64,000 nt of DNA from Acidobacteriaceae bacterium (lineage in GTDB: Bacteria > Acidobacteriota > Terriglobia > Terriglobales > Acidobacteriaceae): assembly GCA_030041515.1 (NCBI GenBank), contig JASHNS010000014.1, positions 30,424 to 94,423 of the forward strand. Direction: 5' to 3'. Under the pieces are notes generated by a model. It had not been told where the DNA came from. It saw only the letters and a program-made list of their open reading frames with translations, and ran no database searches. Shown here piece by piece: positions 7,883 through 17,561 of the stretch (positions within the stretch are counted from its first letter, which is position 1; each line of letters opens with the position of its first letter). A program made the translations under genes and the position numbers.

Positions 7883-9602
7883 GTTCCCTTACATTCCGTC
7901 CGGTTCCCGCGAAGAATGCTTCGATGGATGGCCTGCCGTCATTTCGCGAATCCGGCCCCGCGTCCGTTCGGGCGCGGTTGTCGCGGTTGAGTGTTATCCG
8001 GGGACGTCGATCGAAGAATTCCATCGGGAGCTGACGGCCGGCATCTCTGGAGCGCGTATCGTTCGCACGCTCGATCTGTTCCGGCCCGCTGCGGAGATTG
8101 AGAAAATGCTCGCGCCAGTCCTGGGCGACGATCCCGTGTTCGGCATGATGAACCCCATTGGGATCGAGGATTTCTTCGACCCGCAGCTTCTGCGCGCCGC
8201 GCGCGCGCGCTGCAGCAGCGCCGGTGAGCCGCTGGTGATCCTTGGGCCGGGAGCCACATCGGTGTGCCCCGAGCCTGCTCTTCTGGTCTATGTCGACATG
8301 GCCCGCTGGGAACTGCAGCTGCGGCAACGGCGGAATGAGATCGCGAATCTGGGAGCCGACAATTTCGAAGAGCGCGCTTCTCTCAAATACAAGCGCGCCT
8401 TTTTTGTGGACTGGCGTGCCGCCGACCGGCTGAAGGCAAAGCTCCTGACCAGGATCGATCTGCTGGTGGACGGCAACGAGCCGAACCGGCCCAAAGCCAT
8501 CGCGGGAGACGTATTTCGGCGCAGCCTGGCCGCGGCCGTGAAGCGGCCATTCCGCGTGGTCCCGTTCTTCGATCCCGGACCCTGGGGTGGGCACTGGATG
8601 GAGCGAGTCTGTGGATTGCCGGAGGATGGCGCCCCGAACCATGCGTGGTGTTTCGATTGCGTCCCGGAAGAAAACAGCCTGTTGCTCGGCTTCGGCGACT
8701 GCCGCGTGGAAATCCCCTCGCTGGATCTCGTCCTGTTTCAGGCTGAGCAGTTACTCGGCAAGAACATCTACTCCCGTTTCGGCGCTGAGTTTCCCATTCG
8801 CTTCGACTTCCTCGACACCATCGGCGGGGGCAATCTCTCGCTCCAGGTACACCCCCTCACGTCGTACATACGCGAGCATTTTGGGATGGACTACACGCAG
8901 GACGAGAGCTATTACATGCTGGACGCGGAGCCGGATGCGTGCGTGTATCTGGGGCTGAAGGAGCATGTCGATCGGGAGGCAATGCTGCGGGATCTGGAGC
9001 TCGCGCAGGAGGGGGATTTCGATTTTCCCGCGGAGAACTATGTGAACCGCTTTCCGGCGCGCAGGCACGATCATTTTCTGATCCCGGCGGGAACGATCCA
9101 CTGCTCGGGAAGAAACAGCATGGTGCTGGAGATCAGCGCGACGCCCTACATTTTCACGTTCAAGCTGTGGGACTGGGGGCGGCTGGGGCTGGACGGACGG
9201 CCGAGGCCGATTCACCTCCGCCATGGCTATGCCAATATCCAGTGGGACCGCACCACGGAATGGGTCCGCCGCTCCCTCATCAACCGCGTGGAACCGCTGG
9301 CCGCGGGCACTGGATGGCGCGAGGAGCGCACGGGCCTGCACGCACTGGAATTCATCGAAACTCGGCGTTACTGGTTTACGTCCCCGGTTCCCCACGACAC
9401 CCAGGGTACGGTGCACGTGCTCAATCTCATCGAAGGCGATCGGGCCGTCGTCGAGAGCCCGTCCGGCGCCTTCGATCCCTTCATCGTGAACTACGCCGAA
9501 ACGTTCATCGTCCCGGCTGCCGTCGGTCCGTATACGATCCGGCCGTGCGACAACGACAAGAACCGGGAGCACGGCACCATTCAGGCACGAGTGAGAGTCT
9601 GA
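7872..9602 (+). CDS. large class I mannose-6-phosphate isomerase-like protein
   Basis: 576 residues. The C-terminal ~350 residues carry a type I phosphomannose isomerase cupin: NLSLQVHP (Gln/His zinc ligands, ~340), QDESYYML (Glu ligand) and FLIPAGTIHCSG (His ligand). The N-terminal ~190 residues are an extra domain, with GDDPVFG...DFFDP and a LLVYVDMARWE strand, which I cannot assign. The start is TTG 7872: GGAG lies 7 bases upstream and no ATG fits. The family interconverts mannose-6-P and fructose-6-P; the fused domain and the distance from standard ManA make the exact substrate uncertain. Preceded by a kinase in the same operon. Confidence 0.75.
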   Translation: MYDRFPYIPSGSREECFDGWPAVISRIRPRVRSGAVVAVECYPGTSIEEFHRELTAGISGARIVRTLDLFRPAAEIEKMLAPVLGDDPVFGMMNPIGIEDFFDPQLLRAARARCSSAGEPLVILGPGATSVCPEPALLVYVDMARWELQLRQRRNEIANLGADNFEERASLKYKRAFFVDWRAADRLKAKLLTRIDLLVDGNEPNRPKAIAGDVFRRSLAAAVKRPFRVVPFFDPGPWGGHWMERVCGLPEDGAPNHAWCFDCVPEENSLLLGFGDCRVEIPSLDLVLFQAEQLLGKNIYSRFGAEFPIRFDFLDTIGGGNLSLQVHPLTSYIREHFGMDYTQDESYYMLDAEPDACVYLGLKEHVDREAMLRDLELAQEGDFDFPAENYVNRFPARRHDHFLIPAGTIHCSGRNSMVLEISATPYIFTFKLWDWGRLGLDGRPRPIHLRHGYANIQWDRTTEWVRRSLINRVEPLAAGTGWREERTGLHALEFIETRRYWFTSPVPHDTQGTVHVLNLIEGDRAVVESPSGAFDPFIVNYAETFIVPAAVGPYTIRPCDNDKNREHGTIQARVRV

Positions 9603-9638
9603 GTATCGCAGGAAGATCCGAAAGGGAATCGCCCAGGA

Positions 9639-9670
9639 CAGAAGGCGAGTGCCGCGGCACTCGCCTTCTG
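9639..9670. terminator. perfect 32-bp palindrome, bidirectional terminator
   Basis: Arms CAGAAGGCGAGTGCCG and CGGCACTCGCCTTCTG are exact reverse complements with no unpaired centre. It sits between the ends of two convergent genes (isomerase-like ending 9602, TonB receptor ending 9693), so it can serve both strands. There is no long U-tract on either side. Confidence 0.75.
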
Positions 9671-9692
9671 CATTCAGTCTTCAGCTTCCGAT

Positions 9693-12600
9693 TCAGAACA
9701 TGATCTTCATCGAAAGTTGAATTTGCCGGGCGGTTCCGGTGCCCACGAGTGTATTGTCCTGGTCGGCAATCGTTCCGCTGACTTCGCCAAAGGTCTCGTT
9801 CGTGGAGCACCCGAAAACGCTGTACGAATTGCAGATTCCAACGCCCGGATTGCCGAAATTGGGATGGTTCAGGATGTTGAAGAGATCCGCACGGAACTGG
9901 AACTGGCTCTTCTCCGTGAGCCGGAAGTTTTTCATTCCGGAGAAATCCCACTGGAAGAAGCCAGGGCCGCGCAGACTATTACGGCCGACGTTGCCCAGGG
10001 TGGAGGGATCGCCGGGAACGCCGTTGAAGTTGGACGGGACCGCGTAAGCCTGCACGTTATAGGTATGGTAGGGCCAGGAGAAATTCGAAAGCTTGATCGG
10101 CTGGCCGGTCGAATTGGGGCGCGTGGACAGGCCGAAGATGCCTCCGCCCGAGTCGGTGACGTCCAGCGGTACGCCGGTGCGCGTCTGCACGATCGTGGAA
10201 GCCTGCCAGCCACCAAAAGCAGTACGCACCAGAGCATTGTGACCCTTCAGGCCTGAGAAGTTGTAAAGGACGCTGCCCGTCAGGTTCTGCCGGATGTCCC
10301 AGTCGCCTGGGCCTATGTCGAAGTTCGGATTATACGGGTCGGAGAAGCTGTTGAAGACGTTCACCATGTCGTCGATTTCGTGCGACCACGTATAGTTGCC
10401 TTCCACATTCAGCCTGCTGCCGTTGTGGCGCACCTGCACCTGGAGGGCGTTATAGCTGGAGTGCAGTTCGTCCGCCTCCAGATACTCATTGGCATATCCG
10501 GGCAGCGGATAGGCCTGGGTAAAGTAATTCGCGGGATTCAGGTTAAGCGCGGCGAAATCGATCCCGGCATCCTGATGATGATCTTCATTCCCGGTGTAAT
10601 TGACGGTGAGAACGGTGGACGGCAACACCTCCTGCTGGATACCGAAGAGCCAGTTCGCCGAATACGGGTCATGTCCATTGCTGGGGAACATGTACACGTT
10701 CTGCGTGCCCGCCGGCAGGGCGGGATTCGACATTGGATAAGCCAGCGGCAACTCGAAAGCATTGACTGAGTAGCTTTCGTAGGCGGGATTATTGCTGAGC
10801 AGATTCACCCCGAAATGCATGGGGTTGTAGAAGAGGCCATAGTAGGCGTGAACCACCGTCTTTCCGTGGCCGAACGGGTCATAGCTCAGTCCCAGGCGCG
10901 GCGCCGCATCGGAGAGCGGTCCCGAATAGAGCGGTTGATTCGCCGGGGTGAAGCTCTGCGTGGCAAAGTCGAAATTGGGTGCCACGTTGTCCCTGAAGCT
11001 CCAAACCGTATTGATGTCCTCGCGCAAGCCGAGACTCAGTGTGAGTTGATGAGTCATGCGCCAGTCGTCCTCGGCATACAAGTCCCAGTTGGCGTTGCGC
11101 ACCCCCACATAATTCTGGAATCCGATCTTCGACAGCGTGAAAGGCTGATCGTTCTCCAAAGCGGAAAAGCTGCCGAACGAGAAGGTCTGCTGAGGACGGA
11201 GCCACTCATCGATACGATTGAACTGGATCTGCGCTCCGAAACGAAGCGTGTGGCGCTGTACGGTCTTCGTGGCATTATCCAGAATCTCAAAAACCGTCTG
11301 CGGATTGACCTGGTTGAAGGTATTCGGCCCGGGCAAACTACCCAGATTGGTGAAGAATCCACCGAAACCGACGAGCGGTTTGGGCGTATTCGAGTTCGTA
11401 TCGGAATAGAACCTGTGAACCGCCACGCTCAGCTCATCGATTAGCGTTGGCGTGAAGGTGTGCGTGTCATCGACCATCAGAGACTGGTTGTTGTCGACCT
11501 GCGGGGACACCTGCCCCTCATTCAGTCCGTAGGTGTAATTGGTCAGGCTGTTATCGATGTTATAGCGAACAAACATCCGATCGCTATCCTTCACGGCCAG
11601 GTCCACGCGGATCGAGCCGCTGTCTTCGCGAAGTACGGTCGGCAAGGCTGCCGGGTCGTAGACAAGATCGGAGCCCGCGGCTGGATCGGTAGCGTCCGTA
11701 AATCCTGGAACGGCGCATGATGCCGGAGCAGGAATTGAAGTACAGCCGGCCGGGAGGGGCGCCAACTGCGCCAGCACCGGCTGCATGGCCGAATCGAACT
11801 GCGAACGAACATAGGCGCTGGGAACCGAATAGAGGTTCTGGATCTGGGTCGTGTGCTGGCGAATCCCTTCGTAGTCGCTAAAGAAGAACAGCCTGCTTCT
11901 CAGGATCGGGCCGCCGAAATTGCCGCCGAACTGGTTCATCCGCAATGGCACCTTCGGATTGGTCAGGGTGTTGGCAAAATAATCCTTTGCATCGAGAGCA
12001 TCATTGCGGAAGAAATCGAAGGCCTCGCCATGGAACTGGTTGGTGCCGCCCTGCGTAACGATGTTCATCTGCGGCCCCAGCGAGTGGCCCACCTCGGCGC
12101 TGTAACCGCTGTTGGCGAAATCGATCTCCTGAATGCTGTCGATGCTCGCGCGAGTGAGCCGTGACTGTTCCTGGCCCTCGGTTTCGTCAAAGCCGTTGAT
12201 GTCGGGGCGCGATGAATTCTGACCGTCCAGGGTAACGTTCAGTCCCGTCATGAAGTTCTCCTGACCATTCACGCTTCCCTGGAAAAATCCGGTCGAGTTC
12301 ACCGATCCCGGCGCAATCTCCAGAAAATCCATCACGTCGCGGCCGTTCGTGGGCAGGTTGCGAATCTGGGTCCGGTCCAGAGTGGTCCCGGCTGTCGCGT
12401 TGGTAGTATCCACCGTCGTAGCGGTGCCGGTCACCGTCACATTCTCGGTCGCCACAGCCACCGATAACTTCAGATCCACGCGCACCGTGGCGCCCACATT
12501 CAGCACGAAAGGCTTCGTTGTCGTCTTCTGGAACGAGCTTGCGGTCGCCGTCACCACGTAGTTGCCAAACTGCAGGCCCGGCGCCGAGAAAATGCCGGCG

Positions 12601-12863
12601 CTGTTGGTTTCCGCTTTCGTGATGATGCCGGTTTGCGTATTCGTGACGATCACCGACGCATGAGGAATGACGGCGCCGGACGGATCCGTGATGGTGCCCG
12701 TGATCGTGCCTGTATCGAATGTGCTGATGTTCTGCGCATGCGATACGAAATTCGGCAGTAGTAATGCCAGCACCAGGACCGACGCAAAGCGAGCGCCGGC
12801 AAATCCAGCACGGCGCCCACCCCCAGTCTCACTCGCTCCAATCCGCTTCAGAAGTTGTGCCAT
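9693..12863 (-). CDS. TonB-dependent receptor, Oar-like, with carboxypeptidase-regulatory N-terminal domain
   Basis: 1056 residues, outer membrane. Signal peptide within residues 1-44 (SVLVLALLLPNFVSHAQ). Then a carboxypeptidase-regulatory-like beta-sandwich (TGTITGTITDPSGAVIPHAS, about 50-130), a plug region with NLPTNGRDVMDFLEIAPG and NIVTQGGTNQFHGEAFDFFRN, and a long barrel ending in the aromatic C-terminus (MKIMF). Large receptors of this type are typical of Acidobacteriota and are thought to take up oligosaccharides or other large substrates. ATG 12863 follows GGAGG by six bases. It is the last gene of the minus-strand sugar block and has a candidate operator at 12902-12924, so I infer import of the sugar handled by the locus. 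Confidence 0.9.
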   Translation of the reverse strand: MAQLLKRIGASETGGGRRAGFAGARFASVLVLALLLPNFVSHAQNISTFDTGTITGTITDPSGAVIPHASVIVTNTQTGIITKAETNSAGIFSAPGLQFGNYVVTATASSFQKTTTKPFVLNVGATVRVDLKLSVAVATENVTVTGTATTVDTTNATAGTTLDRTQIRNLPTNGRDVMDFLEIAPGSVNSTGFFQGSVNGQENFMTGLNVTLDGQNSSRPDINGFDETEGQEQSRLTRASIDSIQEIDFANSGYSAEVGHSLGPQMNIVTQGGTNQFHGEAFDFFRNDALDAKDYFANTLTNPKVPLRMNQFGGNFGGPILRSRLFFFSDYEGIRQHTTQIQNLYSVPSAYVRSQFDSAMQPVLAQLAPLPAGCTSIPAPASCAVPGFTDATDPAAGSDLVYDPAALPTVLREDSGSIRVDLAVKDSDRMFVRYNIDNSLTNYTYGLNEGQVSPQVDNNQSLMVDDTHTFTPTLIDELSVAVHRFYSDTNSNTPKPLVGFGGFFTNLGSLPGPNTFNQVNPQTVFEILDNATKTVQRHTLRFGAQIQFNRIDEWLRPQQTFSFGSFSALENDQPFTLSKIGFQNYVGVRNANWDLYAEDDWRMTHQLTLSLGLREDINTVWSFRDNVAPNFDFATQSFTPANQPLYSGPLSDAAPRLGLSYDPFGHGKTVVHAYYGLFYNPMHFGVNLLSNNPAYESYSVNAFELPLAYPMSNPALPAGTQNVYMFPSNGHDPYSANWLFGIQQEVLPSTVLTVNYTGNEDHHQDAGIDFAALNLNPANYFTQAYPLPGYANEYLEADELHSSYNALQVQVRHNGSRLNVEGNYTWSHEIDDMVNVFNSFSDPYNPNFDIGPGDWDIRQNLTGSVLYNFSGLKGHNALVRTAFGGWQASTIVQTRTGVPLDVTDSGGGIFGLSTRPNSTGQPIKLSNFSWPYHTYNVQAYAVPSNFNGVPGDPSTLGNVGRNSLRGPGFFQWDFSGMKNFRLTEKSQFQFRADLFNILNHPNFGNPGVGICNSYSVFGCSTNETFGEVSGTIADQDNTLVGTGTARQIQLSMKIMF

Positions 12864-12901
12864 GGACGCCTCCGAGGAAACCCAAAGAATTCAATTCATT
12901 T

Positions 12902-12924
12902 CAGAACGAGAGCCGCATGTTCTG
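12902..12924. promoter_or_regulatory. candidate operator upstream of the TonB receptor
   Basis: CAGAAC and GTTCTG (12902-12907 and 12919-12924) form an exact inverted repeat. The right half reads CCGCATGTTCTGTTAATCG, close to CCGCAATGTTCGTTATAG at 20687. It lies 39 bases before the receptor start codon. The remainder of the 420-base gap up to 13283 shows nothing I can name. Confidence 0.4.
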
Positions 12925-13283
12925 TTAATCGCCATACAGACTATGAAGACTTTCTAATCGTTGTCAATAGACATCTTTCTACTTTCCTTTTGGGGCGCGG
13001 GTCAACTCCGGGCACGGGCGGTGGTGCCTTGCCGCACCACCTCCGACATTCTGTGAAGCCGGGCCTGCAAGTGACTGATTGTTCAGGTTTTGGAGAGTGT
13101 GGCCGGGCTCCTGAAGAGAGAAAACCAGATCGCCGCGCAATGTTTTGCGGCTGGGAATCAGGGCAGGCGCTCCAGTTTCGCAACGATCATCGACTGTCGC
13201 CATGCGTATGGAAGCGTGCGCTAAACGCGATGGCTATGCTGCGGATTCCCGTCACGCCGCGACTCGCACAATAAGGAGCCGCA

Positions 13284-14471
13284 CTACTTTTGCGGCAGAC
13301 TCCGCGTCACCACGATCGGGTGGTACAGATTCATGTTGTTGGTTACGTCGCTCTCCACGGTCGAATTGCAGACATACGTGAACATCAGTTGACCGGCCGT
13401 CTCGAACTCCGGGTGCTCCTTGGCCGCATAGCAGAAGACGTTGGGCGTGTAGTTGGCATTGGAGGCCTGCATCTCCGGATAGGTATAGAGCGCCTCGGAT
13501 GCTCCCCATCCGGATGTGAGTGACGGCGACAGAGCGTACCAGGCCTGTGGGGTCAGGCCCCCCGGATAGACCGCGATCCATTGGTTCGCGGAGCTGTGCC
13601 AGCGTACCGTCATCTCTGTCGCGCCCGGGTTGATCACCGGGGCATTGTCGCTGGGCAGCGTGGTCGCGGAGTCCGGCCAGCTTTCCCAGGTCCCGCTGGT
13701 GTTCAGGTATTGCCAATCCGTGTTTCCCGGCCTTGCCAGATGATTCAGATCGGCCAGCGGAATGCGCAGCAGCGCGAGGTACGGCGGACTTCCGACTCCC
13801 GCAAAAAAGTACGCGTACCTGGCTCCGTTGGGATCGGCGGGGTTCGGATTGCCTCCTGGACCCTGGTTCACCACGATCGACACCCCCGGCACAACGCTGC
13901 CTCCGGTGTTGAGTTGCTGATACGTGATGTTCCACTGCGACGGAGGCGCGGTGTAGTTGCTGATGCTGGCCAGCACCGACCCGCTGTAGGCGAATCCAAA
14001 AGCGCCGCTGCCGGCGGCATGCATCTGCATCAGCGCGACATACAGCGTGCCGTTGTAGATGAAGTTGTCCATCGCCCAATACCAGTCCGAACCCGGCGCA
14101 ACAAAAATGGGGCCCGGCGCAGAGGTGTTCATGCCATTCCAGAAATACTGGAAGCTGCAGTTCATGCCCGTGCAGTTGGAGATTCCAACGGAGTTATGAA
14201 TGAATCCCGTCGACTGAGTTCGGCTGATGGCGGAAGACGGTCCGATGAAAGTGTCATCGAAGAACCAGAGGCTCCTGCCACTCCCCAAAGAAACGGAATA
14301 AGCGCCATCCGCGCCCAGCCACCCCTGCACATAGGGGAACATGGCCTGCGGACCCGACGAAGTCGTGGTCATCGTCGTTCCCGTCGACTGGTTGCCTTTG
14401 CTTCCGCACGACGACATTGGAGTGAGGATCAGCAGCGCATTCAACAAAAGGATCCATTGTTTCATCGCCAT
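13284..14471 (-). CDS. secreted lipoprotein-like beta-propeller protein (DUF4185/DUF5005-like), copy 1
   Basis: 395 residues. The N-terminus MKQWILLLNALLILTPMSSC looks like a lipoprotein signal with a Cys after a short hydrophobic stretch. The mature part begins with GWLGADGAYSVSLGSGRSLW, FFDDTFIGP and HNSVGI, a pattern I associate with DUF4185/DUF5005 five-bladed propellers related to glycosidase folds. No catalytic residues can be asserted. It lies 46 bases after the six-hairpin glycosidase in the same orientation. A clear paralogue (same GADxAYSxxL...W.F.DT..G...HN..GI pattern and CYAAKEHPEFE near the C-terminus) is encoded at 23801-24940. The first ATG (14471) or the second (14465) may be used. 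Confidence 0.7.
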   Translation of the reverse strand: MAMKQWILLLNALLILTPMSSCGSKGNQSTGTTMTTTSSGPQAMFPYVQGWLGADGAYSVSLGSGRSLWFFDDTFIGPSSAISRTQSTGFIHNSVGISNCTGMNCSFQYFWNGMNTSAPGPIFVAPGSDWYWAMDNFIYNGTLYVALMQMHAAGSGAFGFAYSGSVLASISNYTAPPSQWNITYQQLNTGGSVVPGVSIVVNQGPGGNPNPADPNGARYAYFFAGVGSPPYLALLRIPLADLNHLARPGNTDWQYLNTSGTWESWPDSATTLPSDNAPVINPGATEMTVRWHSSANQWIAVYPGGLTPQAWYALSPSLTSGWGASEALYTYPEMQASNANYTPNVFCYAAKEHPEFETAGQLMFTYVCNSTVESDVTNNMNLYHPIVVTRSLPQK

Positions 14472-14517
14472 GATGTCCCTCGGCTTCTTGCCTGAAGATC
14501 CCGGCGCCTGACGGATC

Positions 14518-16758
14518 TCAAACGCCCCAGTACGCCGTCCACTCCGAGCTGCCCGGATCGACGCTGACCTCTCCGTGCTGTCCCCTCCGCATCGCCGCTC
14601 CCTGCACCCGGTTCAGTTCTGCTCCCGCCGCAAGGCTGCCGCGCAGCTCGACCGTTTCTGGCGCCTCTCCGGCATGCCGTACAAAATGCGCCTTCCAGCC
14701 TCGGAGGCCGGCGGGCTGTACCTCCAGCGAAATTCGCCCGAACCGTGTCGGCGTCTCCATCACCGCAAAGGTTCTGCGCTCCTCCAGATCGGCCGGAAGC
14801 ACGCCCTCCAGCAGCCGCAGCCTGCGGTTGTCTTCGAGAACGAGCATGTGGCGCAGGTAGCGAATGCACTCCGCGCTCGCCCAGTTGTGCGGCATATCGC
14901 CCCAGAGCTCGCCGAGCAGCGAATCCTGGAGCGGCTGCTCCTCGCGCCAGGCGTGCAGCGGCGACGCGTGGTTCAGATAGCCCGTGAAGGTGCGATGCGC
15001 CCAGCCGCGCAGGCCGGCCCACAAATAGACTTCGGCGACAAACGCCGCGTTGTAGTTCCACACGCCACCGTGGTGCAGCCATCCTGTGTCGGCCGGGACA
15101 TCCTCCTGCGTGCAGGCCTGCATCAGCGCAATGTGCCCGCGCACCACCGGATTGTCCTGCGCGAAGACCTCGCCTGGGAAGATTGCCTGCGACAGCGCCC
15201 ACTGGCAGGTCTGCGGCCGGGGACGGTCCCACGGGTCCAGCTGCATCGCCGGGTCCTGCCGCATCAGCATGGGCAGATATTCAAAGCCGCGCGGATCGCT
15301 CACCATCTGGTCGCGCGCTGCGGCCTCGAAGGCGGCTCGCAATTCCCGATAAAAACCGGCTGCCCGGCTCAGGTCGGAGAGGCCAAGCTTCTCATTGGCC
15401 CACGAGACGGCTCGCAGGCCAGCCAGCGCCCACAGCGTGTTCGTGAATTCGTAGTGGATGCCGCCCATTCCGCCATCCGCAAATCCTGGCGGCAGGATGC
15501 CGTACTTCCCATTGGGCGAATCGCCTTTTCTCCCCTGGTCGCGCAGCTGGATCAGGAAGTCGATGGCATGGCCGACTTTCGGCGCCAGTTGCCGCATCAT
15601 CGCCCAGTCCTGCTTCAGCTCGCAGGCCCGCACCAGCGTGAACATGGCGATCGCGGTATCTTTCCAGTGCTCCTTGCCGGCTGATGCGATGATCTGCCCC
15701 GTGGAAACCTGGTGCGTCCACTCCGAGAGCAATCCCTGATCGGCGGCGTGATCGTAGCCAAGGTAACGTGCGGCCTCCAGCAGGAAATTCCCGTCCACGA
15801 TCCACATGCCGCGATAGACGGTAGGCCCCACTTCAAACACCAGCATTCCATCCTTCACTTCGCGGGCCTGCTGGATGTTCCTCGCGCACGCGACCAGGAA
15901 ATCCCCTTTCGCGGAAGGCAGCGACCATGCCACCTTGCCCTCGAAGGGCCGCCAGTTACGCCACCACGCGCGAGTTTCCTCAAGCAGTTGCTCGCCCGAT
16001 ACGTCCGTGTCCACTTTTCCCAGGGAGCCCTTCTGCGGCAGCCGGAACAGCACCCGCAGCGGCATGTCCCTGCGCGCAGTGCCGTGCTCCATAAAGAACT
16101 CATACCCGTCCTGCGCGCCGCGCCAGAACAGATCGCCGTTTTGTGGATACGCATTCTCCGGAATGCAGACCATCCACGGCGTCTCTTCCTGGTCGCGGAA
16201 GATGTTGTTCGCGAGGCCGCTGCTGGCGCCCAGCCGATACGCGGTGCACGAACGGATGCGCACGCGCGGAGACGCGTTGACCTCTGCCGATCTCGCACGA
16301 ATCTCCATCAGCACGTTGTCCACGCGGCCCTCGCCGGCGCGCCGCGTGGCAAACGCAATCAGCTCCATGCTGGCGGTGGGCTGCTCGATCAGCGTGTGCA
16401 CGATCGAGACCCCCGGCGCCTCCATCGATTGCTTCACCCACTGGCTGCGCGGCATTCCGGCCAGCGTGAACTCCACGATGGTGCCGAACTCCCCGATCCC
16501 GGAGAAGGGGCTTGACGGGAAATCGTAACGAAGATCGCCCCACTTGCCGACGACGGTCTTGTCCGGATCGTCGGGGAAGCAGACCGTCGACTGCCATTCC
16601 GTCGGAGCGTAGCGAAAATCGACCGCGGTGTTGTCTCCAGATCGCTGCGGAACCGGCGACGCCGCTGAACTCTGCAGCGCAGCAGCCAGATCCACGCCGC
16701 CGAGAACGCCGGCAGCGGCCCCACTGGCGAGAAACGTGCGTCGGTTGATCGGCTTCAT
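14518..16758 (-). CDS. Tat-exported six-hairpin glycosidase-like protein, copy 1
   Basis: 746 residues from ATG 16758, which has AGGAGGTG immediately upstream; the open frame extends further but without support. The N-terminus MKPINRRTFLASGAAAG is a twin-arginine signal. The middle and C-terminal parts (VYRGMWIVDGNFLLEAARYL, GGMGGIHYEFTNTLWALAGL, MPHNWASAECIRYLRHML) are rich in amphipathic helices as in (alpha/alpha)6 six-hairpin glycosidases. Substrate unknown. It sits 8 bases downstream of a cupin isomerase gene and upstream of a DUF protein; a second six-hairpin protein/DUF pair occurs at 20804-24940. A periplasmic glycan-cleaving role is inference. Confidence 0.7.
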   Translation of the reverse strand: MKPINRRTFLASGAAAGVLGGVDLAAALQSSAASPVPQRSGDNTAVDFRYAPTEWQSTVCFPDDPDKTVVGKWGDLRYDFPSSPFSGIGEFGTIVEFTLAGMPRSQWVKQSMEAPGVSIVHTLIEQPTASMELIAFATRRAGEGRVDNVLMEIRARSAEVNASPRVRIRSCTAYRLGASSGLANNIFRDQEETPWMVCIPENAYPQNGDLFWRGAQDGYEFFMEHGTARRDMPLRVLFRLPQKGSLGKVDTDVSGEQLLEETRAWWRNWRPFEGKVAWSLPSAKGDFLVACARNIQQAREVKDGMLVFEVGPTVYRGMWIVDGNFLLEAARYLGYDHAADQGLLSEWTHQVSTGQIIASAGKEHWKDTAIAMFTLVRACELKQDWAMMRQLAPKVGHAIDFLIQLRDQGRKGDSPNGKYGILPPGFADGGMGGIHYEFTNTLWALAGLRAVSWANEKLGLSDLSRAAGFYRELRAAFEAAARDQMVSDPRGFEYLPMLMRQDPAMQLDPWDRPRPQTCQWALSQAIFPGEVFAQDNPVVRGHIALMQACTQEDVPADTGWLHHGGVWNYNAAFVAEVYLWAGLRGWAHRTFTGYLNHASPLHAWREEQPLQDSLLGELWGDMPHNWASAECIRYLRHMLVLEDNRRLRLLEGVLPADLEERRTFAVMETPTRFGRISLEVQPAGLRGWKAHFVRHAGEAPETVELRGSLAAGAELNRVQGAAMRRGQHGEVSVDPGSSEWTAYWGV

Positions 16759-16766
16759 CGCACCTC

Positions 16767-17561
16767 CTACGGCTCCAGCGAGGACCACAGCTCGGCGGCG
16801 CGCGCCGGCTCCGACACCCACTGCAGGGCTTCCGGACTGGACTGATATTGCCGATAAATCGGGGTTGCCGCATCCAGCCCCAGTTCCGGATAACGGCGCG
16901 CCTGCCTCACCTGCAGCGGCGACCGGCGATAACGCGGGTTGGGGCGCCATCCGATCTTGCCTTCGCGCAACACCGGGAACCACGCGAGCCCGCCGTGCGC
17001 GCGCACTCCGTCGTAGAGAAATCCATACTGCCTCTCGCACAGCGCCGCAAATACCATGGGACGGCGCTCATCCGCATTGATCACGCAATGCGCCCACCCC
17101 GGCGGCACCACAACCTGATCGCCGGGTCCCGCTTCCACAGCGATGCATCGCCCAGGATCGTCTTCCGCGGTCTGCTGCGCGTAAACAATGGCCCGGCCTT
17201 CCCAAATCTCGAAGAGTTCCGGAGTGGACCACCCGCTGTGCGGTGCTGGCGCGTGAATATGCCCCTGGCTGCGCACCGGCTCCTCGCCCAGTCGGCCGCT
17301 GGCATACGCCACCACCCCGAAGAGCAGATACCGACGCTTCAGCTCCTCGGCATCCTCCCGCCGGCACACGTCCATGGCAATGCCGTACACAGGATCGGGG
17401 CCGTCGCAGTTCGGATCCATCAGGCTGGGCCGAATGTCCTCGAGGCGTCGCATCTCCGGGACTGGCCCCAGCACGTCGGGACCGTACTCGAACGACAGCT
17501 CTCCGCTCTTCAACCTCACGTCGAGGCCGAAGTCCCGAATCCGGGGCTGCGCGCTAGCCAT
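16767..17561 (-). CDS. cupin-type (archaeal-like) glucose-6-phosphate isomerase family protein, copy 1
   Basis: 264 residues from ATG 17561, which overlaps the end of the preceding cupin gene by 8 bases; an upstream GTG/ATG start would add a poorly conserved 16 residues. The cupin core is visible as GHIHAPAPHSG...PELFEIWEGRAIVY, then GDQVVVPPGWAHCVINA, matching the HxH(x)nE...H metal site of PF06560-type phosphoglucose isomerases. These enzymes interconvert aldose and ketose 6-phosphates. The last ~80 residues extend past the cupin. It may act on a different sugar phosphate than its tandem neighbour. Confidence 0.75.
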   Translation of the reverse strand: MASAQPRIRDFGLDVRLKSGELSFEYGPDVLGPVPEMRRLEDIRPSLMDPNCDGPDPVYGIAMDVCRREDAEELKRRYLLFGVVAYASGRLGEEPVRSQGHIHAPAPHSGWSTPELFEIWEGRAIVYAQQTAEDDPGRCIAVEAGPGDQVVVPPGWAHCVINADERRPMVFAALCERQYGFLYDGVRAHGGLAWFPVLREGKIGWRPNPRYRRSPLQVRQARRYPELGLDAATPIYRQYQSSPEALQWVSEPARAAELWSSLEP

